In this document: piece by piece, positions 24,119 to 32,845 of the stretch
How the letters are laid out: every line of letters begins with the position of its first letter
How positions within the stretch are numbered: the stretch's first letter is position 1
Assembly: GCA_027486405.1 (NCBI GenBank)
Contig: JAIXPD010000053.1
Coordinates: 1-64,000, forward strand
Direction of reading: 5' to 3'
Origin: Azospirillum sp.
Lineage (GTDB): Bacteria > Pseudomonadota > Alphaproteobacteria > Azospirillales > Azospirillaceae
DNA: 64,000 nt
Made by a program: the position numbers and the translations under genes
Notes under the pieces: generated by a model
Database searches by the model: none
What the model was told of the DNA's origin: nothing
What the model saw: the letters and a program-made list of their open reading frames with translations, nothing else

Positions 24119-26840
24119 CGGGCCAGAGGTTGATCGGGCGGGCGGGAATGGGCCAGCCCCCGGCGCGTCGCGGGACACCCGCACCACCTGCCCCTATTGC
24201 GGGGTTGGTTGCGGCGTCGTCGCCACGGTGACGGTGGATCCGGCGACGGGGCAGGACCGGGTGAGCGTGCGCGGCGACGCCGACCACCCGGCCAACCGGG
24301 GGCGGCTCTGCTCCAAAGGCTCCGCGCTGGCCGACACGCTGGTGCGCGACGTGGACGGCGGCGGGCGGTTGCTGCACCCGGAAATCGACGGGCGGCGGGT
24401 GACGTGGGAGCGCGCCCTCGCTGAAGTCGCAACGCGCTTCGCCGACACCATCGCCCAGCACGGGCCGGATTCGGTGGCCTTCTACGTCTCCGGTCAGTTG
24501 CTGACGGAGGATTATTACGTCGCCAACAAGCTGATGAAGGGCTTCATCGGCGCGTCGAACATCGACACCAATTCGCGCCTGTGCATGGCGTCGTCCGTCG
24601 TCGGCCACAAGCGCGGGCTGGGGGCGGACGCGGTTCCGGGAAGCTACGCTGATTTTGAAACGGCCGATCTGGTGGTGCTGGTCGGCTCCAACCTCGCCTG
24701 GTGCCATCCGGTGCTGAATCAGCGTTTGCGGGCGGCGAAGGCGGCGCGCGGGACCCGGATCATCGTTGTCGATCCCCGCCGCACCGATTCCGTCGATGGG
24801 GCCGATGCCCATCTGGCGCTGGCGGCGGGCACCGATTCCGCGCTGTTCAACGGCCTGTTGGTCCATTTGCACGCGCGCGGGGCCACCGACGCCGCCTTCG
24901 TCGGCCGTCACACCGATGGGGAGGAGGAGGCGCTCGCCGCCGCCCGCGCCGACGCGCCGGATGTGGCCAGCGTCGCCCGGCGTTGCAAACTCAGCGAAGC
25001 GGAGGTCGCCGCCTTCTACGCTGAATTTGAAACGACGGAGAAGGTCGTCACCGTCTATTCCCAGGGTGTGAACCAGTCGAGCCAGGGGACCGACACCGTC
25101 AACAGCATCCTGAACGTCCATTTCCTCACCGGGCGGATCGGGCGGCCCGGCATGGGTCCCTTCTCCGTCACCGGCCAGCCCAACGCCATGGGCGGGCGCG
25201 AGGTTGGCGGGCTGGCGAACCAGTTGGCCGCCCATATGGGCTTTTCCGCCGAGGACACCAACCGGCTCGCCCGCTTCTGGAACGCGCCGCGCGTCGCCGC
25301 CCAACCGGGGCTGAAGGCGGTCGATCTGTTCCGCGCCATCGAACGCGGGCGGGTCAAGGCGGTGTGGATCATGGCGACCAACCCGGCGGTCAGCATGCCC
25401 GACGCCGGGCGGGTCCGCCGCGCGCTGGCGCTCTGCCCCACCGTGGTGGTGTCCGACTGCATCCGCGACACCGACACCGGGCGGTTCGCCCACATCCGCC
25501 TGCCCGCCGCCGGGTGGAGCGAGAAGGACGGGACCGTCACCAACTCCGACCGCACCATCTCGCGCCAGCGCGCCTTCCGCGCGCCGGAGGGGGAGGCGCG
25601 GCCCGATTGGTGGATCGTCACCCAGGTGGCCCGGCGCATGGGCTTCGCCGACGCCTTCGGCTTCGACAGCCCGGCCGATGTGTTCCGCGAACACGCCGCC
25701 CTGTCGGCCTTTGAGAATGACGGGCGGCGGGCGTTCGACATCGGCGCGCTGGCGGCGGTGAGCGACGCTGATTTTGATACGCTGGTCCCGTTTCCCTGGC
25801 CGTGGCGGGCGGGCGGGCAACCGCAGGAGCGGCTGTTCACCGACCACCGCTTTTTCCACGAGGACCGGCGGGCGCGCTTCATCCCGGTGACGACGCGGCC
25901 CCTGCCGCGCAGCCTGCCCGACGGCGCGCTGCTGCTGAACACCGGGCGGTTGCGCGACCAGTGGCACACGATGACCCGCACCGGCCTGTCGGCCCGGCTG
26001 TCGGCCCACGCGCCCGAACCCTGTCTGGATCTGCACCCGATGGACGCGGCGGCGCGCGGCGTGACCGATGGCGGGCTGGCCCGCATCGTCACGACGGCGG
26101 GGGAGGCGCTGGCCCGCGTCCGCGTCACCGACGCGCAGACGCCGGGCACCGCCTTTCTGCCGATGCATTGGACCGACGCCTTCACCGGATCCTGCGTGAT
26201 CGGCCGCCTGATCGACGACGACGCGGTCGATGCGCTGTCGGGCCAACCCGATCTGAAGCGGATGCCCGCCACCGTCCTGCCCTATGAACCGGATTGGACC
26301 GCCTTTCTGCTGTCGCGCCAGCCGGTGACGCCGACGCACGACGGTTATTGGGCGCGCCGCGCGGTTCCGGGCGGGCATTTGATCGAGCTGGCCGGGCGCG
26401 GGCCGGTCCCGGATCTGGCCCCCGCCGGGTGGGACGCCGCGAGCGGCACGGCGATCAACTTCAGCGACGCCGCGCGCGGCAACCGGCGCACCGCGTGGCT
26501 GCGCGGCGACCGGCTGGACGCCTGCCTGTTCGTGGCCGCCGATGGGCGGTTGCCGGGGCGGACGTGGCTGGTCGGGCTGCTGGAGGGCGACGGGCTGGCC
26601 GACGCCGACCGCGCCGCCCTGCTGGCGGGCCGTGCCCCCGGCGCGCGGGCGGACGAGGGGCGGATCGTGTGTTCCTGTTTCAGCGTGGGCATCAACCGCC
26701 TGATCGCCGCGATCCGCGACCAGTCCCTGACCAGCGCCGAGGCGGTCGGCGCGGCGTTGAAGGCGGGGACCAATTGCGGCTCCTGCGTTCCCGAAATCAA
26801 GGAGGTGCTTCGTCATGCGGTTCAGCGCGAAATGGCGTGA
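24111..26840 (+). CDS. nasA: Assimilatory nitrate reductase catalytic subunit
   Basis: A 909-residue molybdopterin (bis-MGD) enzyme reducing nitrate to nitrite. The N-terminal [4Fe-4S] motif is CPYCGVGCGVV near residue 26, with GRLCSKG completing the ligands near 66. The family signatures SRLCMASSVVGHKRG and GVNQSSQGTD follow. The last 60 residues carry a BFD-type [2Fe-2S] motif (CSCFSVGIN and NCGSCVPEIK), as in NasA of Klebsiella, so electrons probably enter through this C-terminal cluster. Five iteron-like 15-mers lie inside the gene (24420, 24648, 24981 reverse, 25020, 25767). It overlaps both neighbours in the nir-nas operon. Confidence 0.95.
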   Translation: MFDGPEVDRAGGNGPAPGASRDTRTTCPYCGVGCGVVATVTVDPATGQDRVSVRGDADHPANRGRLCSKGSALADTLVRDVDGGGRLLHPEIDGRRVTWERALAEVATRFADTIAQHGPDSVAFYVSGQLLTEDYYVANKLMKGFIGASNIDTNSRLCMASSVVGHKRGLGADAVPGSYADFETADLVVLVGSNLAWCHPVLNQRLRAAKAARGTRIIVVDPRRTDSVDGADAHLALAAGTDSALFNGLLVHLHARGATDAAFVGRHTDGEEEALAAARADAPDVASVARRCKLSEAEVAAFYAEFETTEKVVTVYSQGVNQSSQGTDTVNSILNVHFLTGRIGRPGMGPFSVTGQPNAMGGREVGGLANQLAAHMGFSAEDTNRLARFWNAPRVAAQPGLKAVDLFRAIERGRVKAVWIMATNPAVSMPDAGRVRRALALCPTVVVSDCIRDTDTGRFAHIRLPAAGWSEKDGTVTNSDRTISRQRAFRAPEGEARPDWWIVTQVARRMGFADAFGFDSPADVFREHAALSAFENDGRRAFDIGALAAVSDADFDTLVPFPWPWRAGGQPQERLFTDHRFFHEDRRARFIPVTTRPLPRSLPDGALLLNTGRLRDQWHTMTRTGLSARLSAHAPEPCLDLHPMDAAARGVTDGGLARIVTTAGEALARVRVTDAQTPGTAFLPMHWTDAFTGSCVIGRLIDDDAVDALSGQPDLKRMPATVLPYEPDWTAFLLSRQPVTPTHDGYWARRAVPGGHLIELAGRGPVPDLAPAGWDAASGTAINFSDAARGNRRTAWLRGDRLDACLFVAADGRLPGRTWLVGLLEGDGLADADRAALLAGRAPGARADEGRIVCSCFSVGINRLIAAIRDQSLTSAEAVGAALKAGTNCGSCVPEIKEVLRHAVQREMA
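24420..25781. repeat. Five intragenic iteron-like 15-mers in nasA
   Basis: GCTGAAGTCGCAACG (24420-24434) is identical to the origin copies at 7327 and 7359. GCTGATTTTGAAACG is at 24648-24662, and the reverse complement of GCTGAGTTTGCAACG at 24981-24995. GCTGAATTTGAAACG is at 25020-25034, and GCTGATTTTGATACG at 25767-25781 is identical to the sbcC copies. The forward copies read AEVAT, ADFET, AEFET and ADFDT. The reverse copy reads RCKLSE, so peptide conservation does not explain it. Confidence 0.7.
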
Positions 26841-27720
26841 TGGCCTGATCCTGTTCGGTTTCCACCTGCTGTCCCCGGTTCTGCCCATCGCCGCGCGCGT
26901 CGGTGTCGGTGTCGGTGTCGGGGGCGGTGCGGGAGGCGGGGCGGATCGGCCCGGCGTTGGCAGCGTCACCCTGGTCGGGGCCGGGCCGGGCGATCCCGAT
27001 CTGTTGACGGTGGCGGCGGTCAAGGCGCTGGCGGCGGCGGACGTCGTGCTGTTCGACCATCTGGTCGGCGACGGCATCCTCGACCTTGCCCCGCCCGGTG
27101 CCGAGCGGATTTGCGTGGGCAAGCGGTCGGGCCGTCATTCCCTGCCGCAGGAGGAGATCAACGCGCGGATCGCGCAACAGGCGCTGTTGGGGCGGCGGGT
27201 GGTGCGGCTGAAGGGCGGCGACCCGATGATCTTCGGGCGCGCGGGCGAGGAGATCGATCATCTCGACGCGTTGGGCATCCCCGTGCGCGTCATCCCCGGC
27301 ATCACCGCCGCGCTGGGCTGTGCCGCCTCCGCCGGTCTGTCGCTGACCAAGCGCGGCGTGGCCCGCGCCGTCACCTTCGTCACCGCCCATGGCCGCGACG
27401 GCGAACGCTTCGAACCCGATTGGGCGCGGCTGGCCAGCCCGGACACGACGTTGGCGATCTATATGGGCCGCGAACAGGCGCGCGCCGCCGGGGCGGGCCT
27501 GCGCGCCGCCGGTCTGCCCGGCGACACCCCGGTGCTGGCGGTGGAAAACGGCTGCCGCCCCGACGAACGCCGCGTCCACACCACGTTGGGCGCGATGGCG
27601 GTGGATGGCGTCGCGGCGGGCAAAGGCCCGACGCTGCTGCTGATCGGCGCGGCGCTGGCCGCGCGCGGCACGGGCGAACCGACGGAGGTCTGCGGCGCGG
27701 TGGCCGTCGAGGTCCGCTGA
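26815..27720 (+). CDS. cobA: Uroporphyrinogen-III C-methyltransferase
   Basis: A 301-residue SAM-dependent methyltransferase making precorrin-2 for the siroheme of NirB. Visible: VTLVGAGPGDPDLLT near residue 51, VRLKGGDPMIFGR near 138, VIPGITAALG near 160, and the methyltransferase segment LAIYMGREQA near 213. It lacks the CysG N-terminal dehydrogenase/ferrochelatase half. It overlaps nasA by 26 bases. The first 48 residues are atypical: a hydrophobic stretch (LILFGFHLLSPVLPIAA) and a VGVGVGVGGGAGGGA linker coded by a GTCGGT hexanucleotide repeat. No better in-frame start is available. Confidence 0.92.
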   Translation: MRFSAKWRDGLILFGFHLLSPVLPIAARVGVGVGVGGGAGGGADRPGVGSVTLVGAGPGDPDLLTVAAVKALAAADVVLFDHLVGDGILDLAPPGAERICVGKRSGRHSLPQEEINARIAQQALLGRRVVRLKGGDPMIFGRAGEEIDHLDALGIPVRVIPGITAALGCAASAGLSLTKRGVARAVTFVTAHGRDGERFEPDWARLASPDTTLAIYMGREQARAAGAGLRAAGLPGDTPVLAVENGCRPDERRVHTTLGAMAVDGVAAGKGPTLLLIGAALAARGTGEPTEVCGAVAVEVR

Positions 27721-27744
27721 CGCCCACTCACCATCGCCGGTCCC

Positions 27745-28257
27745 TCAACGTCGGTTCACGTCGCACAGGGCGGGCAGCAGGATGGCCGGGGTGACGCTGG
27801 CCCCGACCAGCGCGCCGTAGAGCGCCTTTCCCGCCAGCACGACGGTGAACGGGACCGCCGTCCAGCCGCTGCCCCACAGCAGGGCGGTGGCCGTCGGCGC
27901 GAACAGGATGAACCAGACAAGGGCCAGGGCAACCGCGCGCCCGACCACCCCGCGCGGGACAAACCGGCTCCACCCCGCCAGATCGCTCCAATCGCAATCG
28001 GGCAGCCCGCCACCGGCCCGCCGTTTGCGCAGGACAACGGGCAGAAGCAGGCCCATGGCCAGCACCGGCAGAACCGTGCTGGGCAGCAGATCGACGGCCA
28101 GCCCGCCCAGCCCCCAGACCGGAACCGGGTCAAGGCCGGAGAACACCAGCCCGGCGATTCCCGCCGTGATCGCGCCGTTGACCGCCGCGCCGACGGCCAT
28201 TTCCACGCGCAGGAAGCCGCGCAGGTCGGCGCGCCGCGCCGCCAGAGAGGTGAGCAT
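27745..28257 (-). CDS. Unknown small inner-membrane protein
   Basis: A 170-residue hydrophobic protein I do not recognise. About four membrane segments are visible: near residues 22-42 (AVGAAVNGAITAGIAGLVF), 55-75 (LLPSTVLPVLAMGLLLPVV), 108-128 (VALALVWFILFAPTATALL) and 138-160. The start at 28257 is supported by AAGGA in the leader. It ends 24 bases from the cobA stop, tail to tail, and stands between the nitrate and catabolic regions without a clear partner. Confidence 0.65.
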   Translation of the reverse strand: MLTSLAARRADLRGFLRVEMAVGAAVNGAITAGIAGLVFSGLDPVPVWGLGGLAVDLLPSTVLPVLAMGLLLPVVLRKRRAGGGLPDCDWSDLAGWSRFVPRGVVGRAVALALVWFILFAPTATALLWGSGWTAVPFTVVLAGKALYGALVGASVTPAILLPALCDVNRR

Positions 28258-28314
28258 TCCACAATCCTTTCGGTTCAAAACATGATGTGACGGGGCGCGC
28301 TCAATTGAGGCACC

Positions 28315-29247
28315 TCAAGGGGCGGAGCGGACCTTGACGACGAAGGAGTCGACCGCGACACCCAGCCGGGCCGATTCCCCGACCAGCCCGTCCGCCGCCG
28401 CCAGCACGCGGTCGGCGATGGTCCCGGTGTCGCTGGCCCCCTGCATCACCTCGTCGATGATGACGCGGACGTCGTCGGCACCGCTGGCCGCCCGGCTGGC
28501 GCTTTGGGCGATGTCCTGAGTGGCCTGGCTTTGCTCCGTCACCGCCGTGCTGATCGCGCCGGAGATTTCCGACATGCGGGTGATGACGCCGCCGATGCCG
28601 TGGATGGCGTCGGTGGCCTTCGCGGCGGCGCGGATGCCGTCGATCTGCCGCTCCACCCCCAGGATCGCGTCGGAGGTCTGGCGCGCCAGCGCCTTCACCT
28701 CCTGCGCGACGATGGCGAAACCGCGCCCGGCGTCGCCCGCGCGGGCGGCCTCGATGGTGGTGTTCAGCGCCAGCAGGTTGGTGCGTCCGGCGATGGCGTC
28801 GATCAGGCGGACCACCTCGCCAACCCGTTCCGCCGCCGTCAACAGCTCGTCCATCGCCGCTTCGCAGCGGCGCGCCCCGGCCACGGCGTGTTCGGTGACG
28901 GTCGCCTTCAGCGCGTCCAGATCGCGTTTGAGGAAGGCGAGATTCTCGGGATCCTCCTCGGCGACCATTTCGCGCACCAGCCCGCTGATCGACCGCACGG
29001 CCCCAGAGGCGACATACGCCGCCTTGCCGCGTTCCGACAGATCGACCACCCGCTGGTAATCGTCCTTGATGAGGCCGCTTTGCGCGATGCCGTACCACGA
29101 CATCGCCAGCGACACCCCCATCATCACCACCAGCGGAACCACGATCTTCACCACGATCGGCAGATGGTTCCATGGCGCGGCCAGACGGCGGGCGACCACC
29201 GCCGCCGCACCGGCCAACCGCCGACCACCGGAGAGCAGAGCGCGCAT
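28315..29247 (-). CDS. Shortened methyl-accepting chemotaxis protein
   Basis: A 310-residue chemoreceptor with one N-terminal membrane segment ([21 protein letters not shown], residues 33-53) and the first part of a four-helix-bundle-like sensor. The conserved signalling tip ([25 protein letters not shown]) and the returning helix follow. A second membrane segment, a HAMP domain and most of the descending signalling helix are absent: only about 27 residues separate the sensor from the tip, where more than 150 are usual. With one membrane segment, the tip would face the same side as the sensor. I infer an in-frame internal deletion and doubt that it signals normally. Confidence 0.75.
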   Translation of the reverse strand: MRALLSGGRRLAGAAAVVARRLAAPWNHLPIVVKIVVPLVVMMGVSLAMSWYGIAQSGLIKDDYQRVVDLSERGKAAYVASGAVRSISGLVREMVAEEDPENLAFLKRDLDALKATVTEHAVAGARRCEAAMDELLTAAERVGEVVRLIDAIAGRTNLLALNTTIEAARAGDAGRGFAIVAQEVKALARQTSDAILGVERQIDGIRAAAKATDAIHGIGGVITRMSEISGAISTAVTEQSQATQDIAQSASRAASGADDVRVIIDEVMQGASDTGTIADRVLAAADGLVGESARLGVAVDSFVVKVRSAP

Positions 29248-29265
29248 GCTGCGGTCCTCCCTGTT

Positions 29266-29418
29266 TCAAGCCTGCGCCGTCATGCGGCCAGGGCGCGGCG
29301 GATCGTCCAGCGTCAGATCCACCAGGGTCAGGCGTTCGCACGCGTCCTCGGCCAGCAGCCGACGGGTCAGCGCTTGGCCGACGAAGCCGTTCGCGCCGGT
29401 GACAAGGATGTGTTTCAT
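29266..29418 (-). pseudogene. NAD-dependent epimerase fragment (N-terminus)
   Basis: Fifty residues starting MKHILVTGANGFVGQALTRRLL, the classic Rossmann opening of extended short-chain dehydrogenases/epimerases (TGxxGFVG), and then a stop after about 50 residues. The family normally runs to about 300. The ATG overlaps the stop of the upstream chimera (ATGA), so the operon junction is intact and the loss is at the 3' side. The rest of the gene does not appear in any frame before the chemoreceptor, so this is a remnant. Confidence 0.75.
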
Positions 29419-30227
29419 GCCGTCCACCCGCTGGCCAAGCTGTTGCCTGTGGCGTCTTTGTCGGTCGTGTTTTTGCCGGTGGCGGCTGGCGTCTCGGTCA
29501 CTGGGGACGCGCCGCCGGGCAGCAGCAGATAGGCCAGGGCGGGCAGCAGGACGAGCGCGCCGACCATGTTCCACAGGAACATGAAGGCCAGCAGGATCCC
29601 CATGTCAGCCTGGAATTTGATGTCGGAAAAGGCCCAGGTGGCGACGGCGGCGGCCAGGGTGACGCCGGTCAGGATCACCACCTTGCCGGTGAAGATCAGC
29701 GCCCGGTAATAGGCTTCGGACAGCCCCATCCCGGCCCGCATCATCGCCAGCGTCACCGACAGGATGTACAGCGCGTAATCGACGCCGATGCCCACGCCCA
29801 GCGCGTTGACCGGCCGTTGCGCCGACACGCCCGGCGCGTTGGCGGCCTCCGCCGCGAAGGACAGCGGGCGGGACGTGGTGACACGGAACCCCAGCGCGAA
29901 GCCCAGATCGTCCACCGTCTCCAGCGACCCGTCGGCCAGCCAGCGCACCGCGCGGTCGCGGCCCAGTTCCGCCGCGATGGCGTCCAGCGTGGCGGCGTCG
30001 GCGACGCCATAGATGGTTTTGCGCAGGGTGCTGGCGGTCGGCAGCGGCGGCGGCAGGGACGGATCGTCCCGGCGGGCCAGCAGGATGGCGGTTCCGTCCA
30101 ATCCCTCGAACCGCCCGCCATCCGGGCCGGCGTCGACCGGCGTCAGGCCGTAATCAATCAGGTAGCGCGCGCAATCGGCCACGTCGTCAACGCCGAAGAC
30201 CAGCGCGTCAAGTCCCACAATGTTCAT
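29415..30227 (-). CDS. VOC-domain / RND-exporter chimera
   Basis: One 270-residue frame made of two unrelated parts. Residues 1-140 look like a glyoxalase/bleomycin-resistance (VOC) domain of the two-module type (MNIVGLDALVFGVDDVADCARYL; DDLGFALGFRVTTSRP); the residue usually His in GLDHLVFG is Ala. From about residue 141, the sequence NALGVGIGVDYALYILSV, the following segments and GILLAFMFLWNMVGALVLLP are the last membrane segments of an MMPL/RND-type exporter. The junction is near base 29800. Both parent proteins should be far longer (about 300 and 800-1000 residues). An in-frame deletion joining two neighbouring genes is the simplest explanation. Confidence 0.72.
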   Translation of the reverse strand: MNIVGLDALVFGVDDVADCARYLIDYGLTPVDAGPDGGRFEGLDGTAILLARRDDPSLPPPLPTASTLRKTIYGVADAATLDAIAAELGRDRAVRWLADGSLETVDDLGFALGFRVTTSRPLSFAAEAANAPGVSAQRPVNALGVGIGVDYALYILSVTLAMMRAGMGLSEAYYRALIFTGKVVILTGVTLAAAVATWAFSDIKFQADMGILLAFMFLWNMVGALVLLPALAYLLLPGGASPVTETPAATGKNTTDKDATGNSLASGWTA

Positions 30228-30243
30228 CGGGTGTCCCCTGCCG

Positions 30244-31404
30244 TCAAAGTGCCGTGCGACCGCCGAGCGTTTCGGCAACCCAATCGGCGATGAAATGGCC
30301 AGCGTTGATGCTGTTGTCGAAGCTGGAATGCTGAACGCCGCCTTCGCGGTCGGTGAAGATCTTCAGCGCGCGCTTGGGGCTGTTGACCAACTGTTCGTAG
30401 GTGCGGTGCGCCCATTTCAGCGGGATTTGCGAATCCTTTTCGCCGTGCGTCACCAGGAACGGAACCGTGATCCGGTCCAGCACGCCGTCGAGATGGACGT
30501 TTTCGGCGATGCGCATGAAATCGTCGAGGTCCGTCGCCCCCCACACCCATTGGACATGCGCCCAATAATGGGGAACCGGGAAATTGCCCTCGCGCTCCAG
30601 ACGGCGCTTTTGCACGTCGCGCCAGTCATGGTTGGCCCCCCACACCACGCCGCAAGCAAAGCGCGGCTCGAAGGCGACGGCGCGCGGGCAGTAGTAGCCG
30701 CCCAGCGACACCCCTTCCAAACCGATGCGGGTGGGATCGACCTCGGGCCGGGTTTCCAGCCAATCGACGACGCGGCTGGCCCAATGCTCGCTGTCGTACC
30801 GCGCGGTCAACCCCTGAAGGCGCAGCGCCTCGCCCGTGCCCGGCTGGTCGACGATGAGGGAGGAGACGCCGCGCTTGGCCAGCCAGGCGGGCAGCCCGAC
30901 CCGGTGTTTCATCTCCTTGGTCGAATCCAGCCCGTTCACCTGGACCAGCAGCGGGGCCGGGCCGGCAACGCCCGGTGCGCGCACATACAGGGCCGACAGA
31001 TGGGTGTCGCCATAGGGGATCTCGACGCGCTCGCAGGTTTCACCCGACAGCGCCACCCCCTTCTGGAACAGCTCCAGGTGACGGCGGTACAGCGCCACCC
31101 GCCCCGGCGTGCCGTGGGCCTGCAACCGTTCGCAGGTGATGAGGTAGGTGGCCGCGCGGCTGTATTTCTCGCCCGCCGACAGCAAGCGGCCCTGCTGCTC
31201 GTCCTCCTCCGCCAACCCGCAGAGCGTGTTGGCCATGGCTTCCCAGACATCGCGGAACGCCTGGGTTCCGGTGGCGTCGGGCTGCTTGGCGGCCTCCTGC
31301 AACGGTTCGCACATCGCCGCGATCTCGCCGATGCGCGCGCCCATTTCCAAGGCGAGGTTGATGGACAGGTCCCAGCCGTAGTTGGTGGGGAAGTATCGAA
31401 ACAT
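30244..31404 (-). CDS. Alpha/beta hydrolase, FrsA/DHPON-hydrolase-like
   Basis: A 386-residue hydrolase with a helical N-terminal cap and an alpha/beta fold. Visible: VQVNGLDSTKEM near residue 160 (oxyanion region), SSLIVDQPGTGEALR near 190, the nucleophile elbow GVSLGGYY near 238, the acid region LVTHGEKDSQIP near 318 and the His in SINAGHFIADW near 370. The layout resembles C-C bond or ester hydrolases such as 2,6-dihydropseudooxynicotine hydrolase. The start at 31404 gives MFRYFPTNYGW. Gene order DUF1302-DUF1329-hydrolase-VOC suggests a role in degrading a hydrophobic compound. Confidence 0.8.
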   Translation of the reverse strand: MFRYFPTNYGWDLSINLALEMGARIGEIAAMCEPLQEAAKQPDATGTQAFRDVWEAMANTLCGLAEEDEQQGRLLSAGEKYSRAATYLITCERLQAHGTPGRVALYRRHLELFQKGVALSGETCERVEIPYGDTHLSALYVRAPGVAGPAPLLVQVNGLDSTKEMKHRVGLPAWLAKRGVSSLIVDQPGTGEALRLQGLTARYDSEHWASRVVDWLETRPEVDPTRIGLEGVSLGGYYCPRAVAFEPRFACGVVWGANHDWRDVQKRRLEREGNFPVPHYWAHVQWVWGATDLDDFMRIAENVHLDGVLDRITVPFLVTHGEKDSQIPLKWAHRTYEQLVNSPKRALKIFTDREGGVQHSSFDNSINAGHFIADWVAETLGGRTAL

Positions 31405-31474
31405 GGGATCCTCGGGACAGGTCATTTTGGTGGACGCGGCCGGGGGCTGGACGCCGCCCGGCCGCTGGACCGGG

Positions 31475-32833
31475 TCAGCGCACGCCTTCGCCCGCCATGG
31501 CGTCCGGCGTGAACACCCGATCCGGGAAGGGCGGCTTCACCGCGTAATGGACCGGCTGGGCGTTGTAGAGGTTGGCGACATAGGCCGACCCGCCCAGCAG
31601 ATCGTTCATCCCGAACGCGCCGGTGACGGTCCCCGGCAGATCGGGGGCGACGAAGGTTTGCGTCCACAAGGTGCGCCACAACTGGCCGTTCGCGTCCCAG
31701 CGGTCGGCCAGCACGCAGGCCCAGGTGTCCTCGTCGCAATAGTAGCGGCTGCGCGTCGTCTGGTGACGGGCACCGGCCCGCAACGTCGCCTCCACCACCC
31801 ACACCCGGTGCAGTTCCCACCGCACATGGTCGGGATTGAGATGGTGCGCGCTCAGCACCGCTTCGTCCTTTTGCGGCTGAAGCAGGCGGTTGCCGTTGTA
31901 GGGGATGTACATCTCCTGCTTGCCCAACAGCTTCCAATCGAAGCGGTCGAGACGCCCGGTGAAGCTTTCGATCTCGTCGAAGGTCATCACCCCCGCCGTC
32001 GCCGGGGTCGGGGTGTCGCAGCACGGGTTGGGCAGCTTGCGCACGCGGCGCTGGCCGGTCAGATAGACCCAGCTTTGCGATTTGGAGCCGTCGATCTGCT
32101 CGCGCCCGACGATGGCCTCGCCCGCGCGGATCGGCGGGCCGTTGTTGACCAGCCGGACCATCCAATATTCGCCGCGCTTGGCGAACTCCTCCGGCGAACC
32201 GTCGGGCAGGTAATAGGGCATCTGCTGGTCGGCGGCCCCGACCGTGGTCAGCACGGCGTTGCCGGCGCTGGTCAACTGGTATTGCGTGACCTGCCACTGG
32301 GCGGCGGTCCCGCGCCAGCGCAGGATGTGGTTCCACATCACCTCCGCGCCCGAGGACGGGATGGGGAAGGGCACGCCGCCATAGGCCCCTTCGACCAGAT
32401 CGCCGTTCAGGCGGGCGCGGGTGGCGTTCTTGGCGGTGTTGTCATACACCCATTGCGGTGCGGCGGCGGTGCGGTGGGTCTTGTAGACGTCGATCCGAAA
32501 GCTGTCGGGGTATTTGGCCAGCATGGCCTTGGCCCCGTCGGTCAGCTTGTCGGCGTGTTGGCCGACGGTCTTCTGGCTGATCGAGAACAGCGGCTTTTCG
32601 TCCTTGAACGGATCGCCGCGCCGTCCGCCGGGAACATCGCCCGCGATCGGGGTGGTGTGGCCGCCGGTCCAGGCGGGGATGGTCCCGTCCTTGTTGCCCG
32701 CCTTTTCCGCGCCGAACGGGGTCAGGCTGGTTTTCAGCTTGGCCACCGGATCGGCCGACACCTGCGCGACGGCCGGACCAGCCAGGCAGAGCGCCGCGAC
32801 CATGGCGGCGCACAGGGGATAACGCGTCTGCAT
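31475..32833 (-). CDS. DUF1329 family outer-membrane-associated protein
   Basis: A 452-residue protein with a clear signal peptide (residues 1-23, ending GPAVAQV), then the DUF1329 pattern: FGAEKAGNKDGTIPAWTGG near residue 40 and ARLNGDLVEGAYGGVPFPIP near 145. DUF1329 proteins have a LolA/LolB-like fold, accompany DUF1302 proteins and RND exporters, and are implicated in uptake or handling of lipids, steroids and other hydrophobic substrates. Twelve bases separate it from the DUF1302 gene upstream, so both are in one operon. The usual RND partner survives only as a fragment (29415-29800). Confidence 0.9.
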   Translation of the reverse strand: MQTRYPLCAAMVAALCLAGPAVAQVSADPVAKLKTSLTPFGAEKAGNKDGTIPAWTGGHTTPIAGDVPGGRRGDPFKDEKPLFSISQKTVGQHADKLTDGAKAMLAKYPDSFRIDVYKTHRTAAAPQWVYDNTAKNATRARLNGDLVEGAYGGVPFPIPSSGAEVMWNHILRWRGTAAQWQVTQYQLTSAGNAVLTTVGAADQQMPYYLPDGSPEEFAKRGEYWMVRLVNNGPPIRAGEAIVGREQIDGSKSQSWVYLTGQRRVRKLPNPCCDTPTPATAGVMTFDEIESFTGRLDRFDWKLLGKQEMYIPYNGNRLLQPQKDEAVLSAHHLNPDHVRWELHRVWVVEATLRAGARHQTTRSRYYCDEDTWACVLADRWDANGQLWRTLWTQTFVAPDLPGTVTGAFGMNDLLGGSAYVANLYNAQPVHYAVKPPFPDRVFTPDAMAGEGVR

Positions 32834-32845
32834 TCTGGGGGTTCC

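Noticed and set aside
26448-26462. ATCAACTTCAGC in nasA as a reverse iteron
   Set aside because: Matches only the GCTGAAGTT half; the ACG end is missing.
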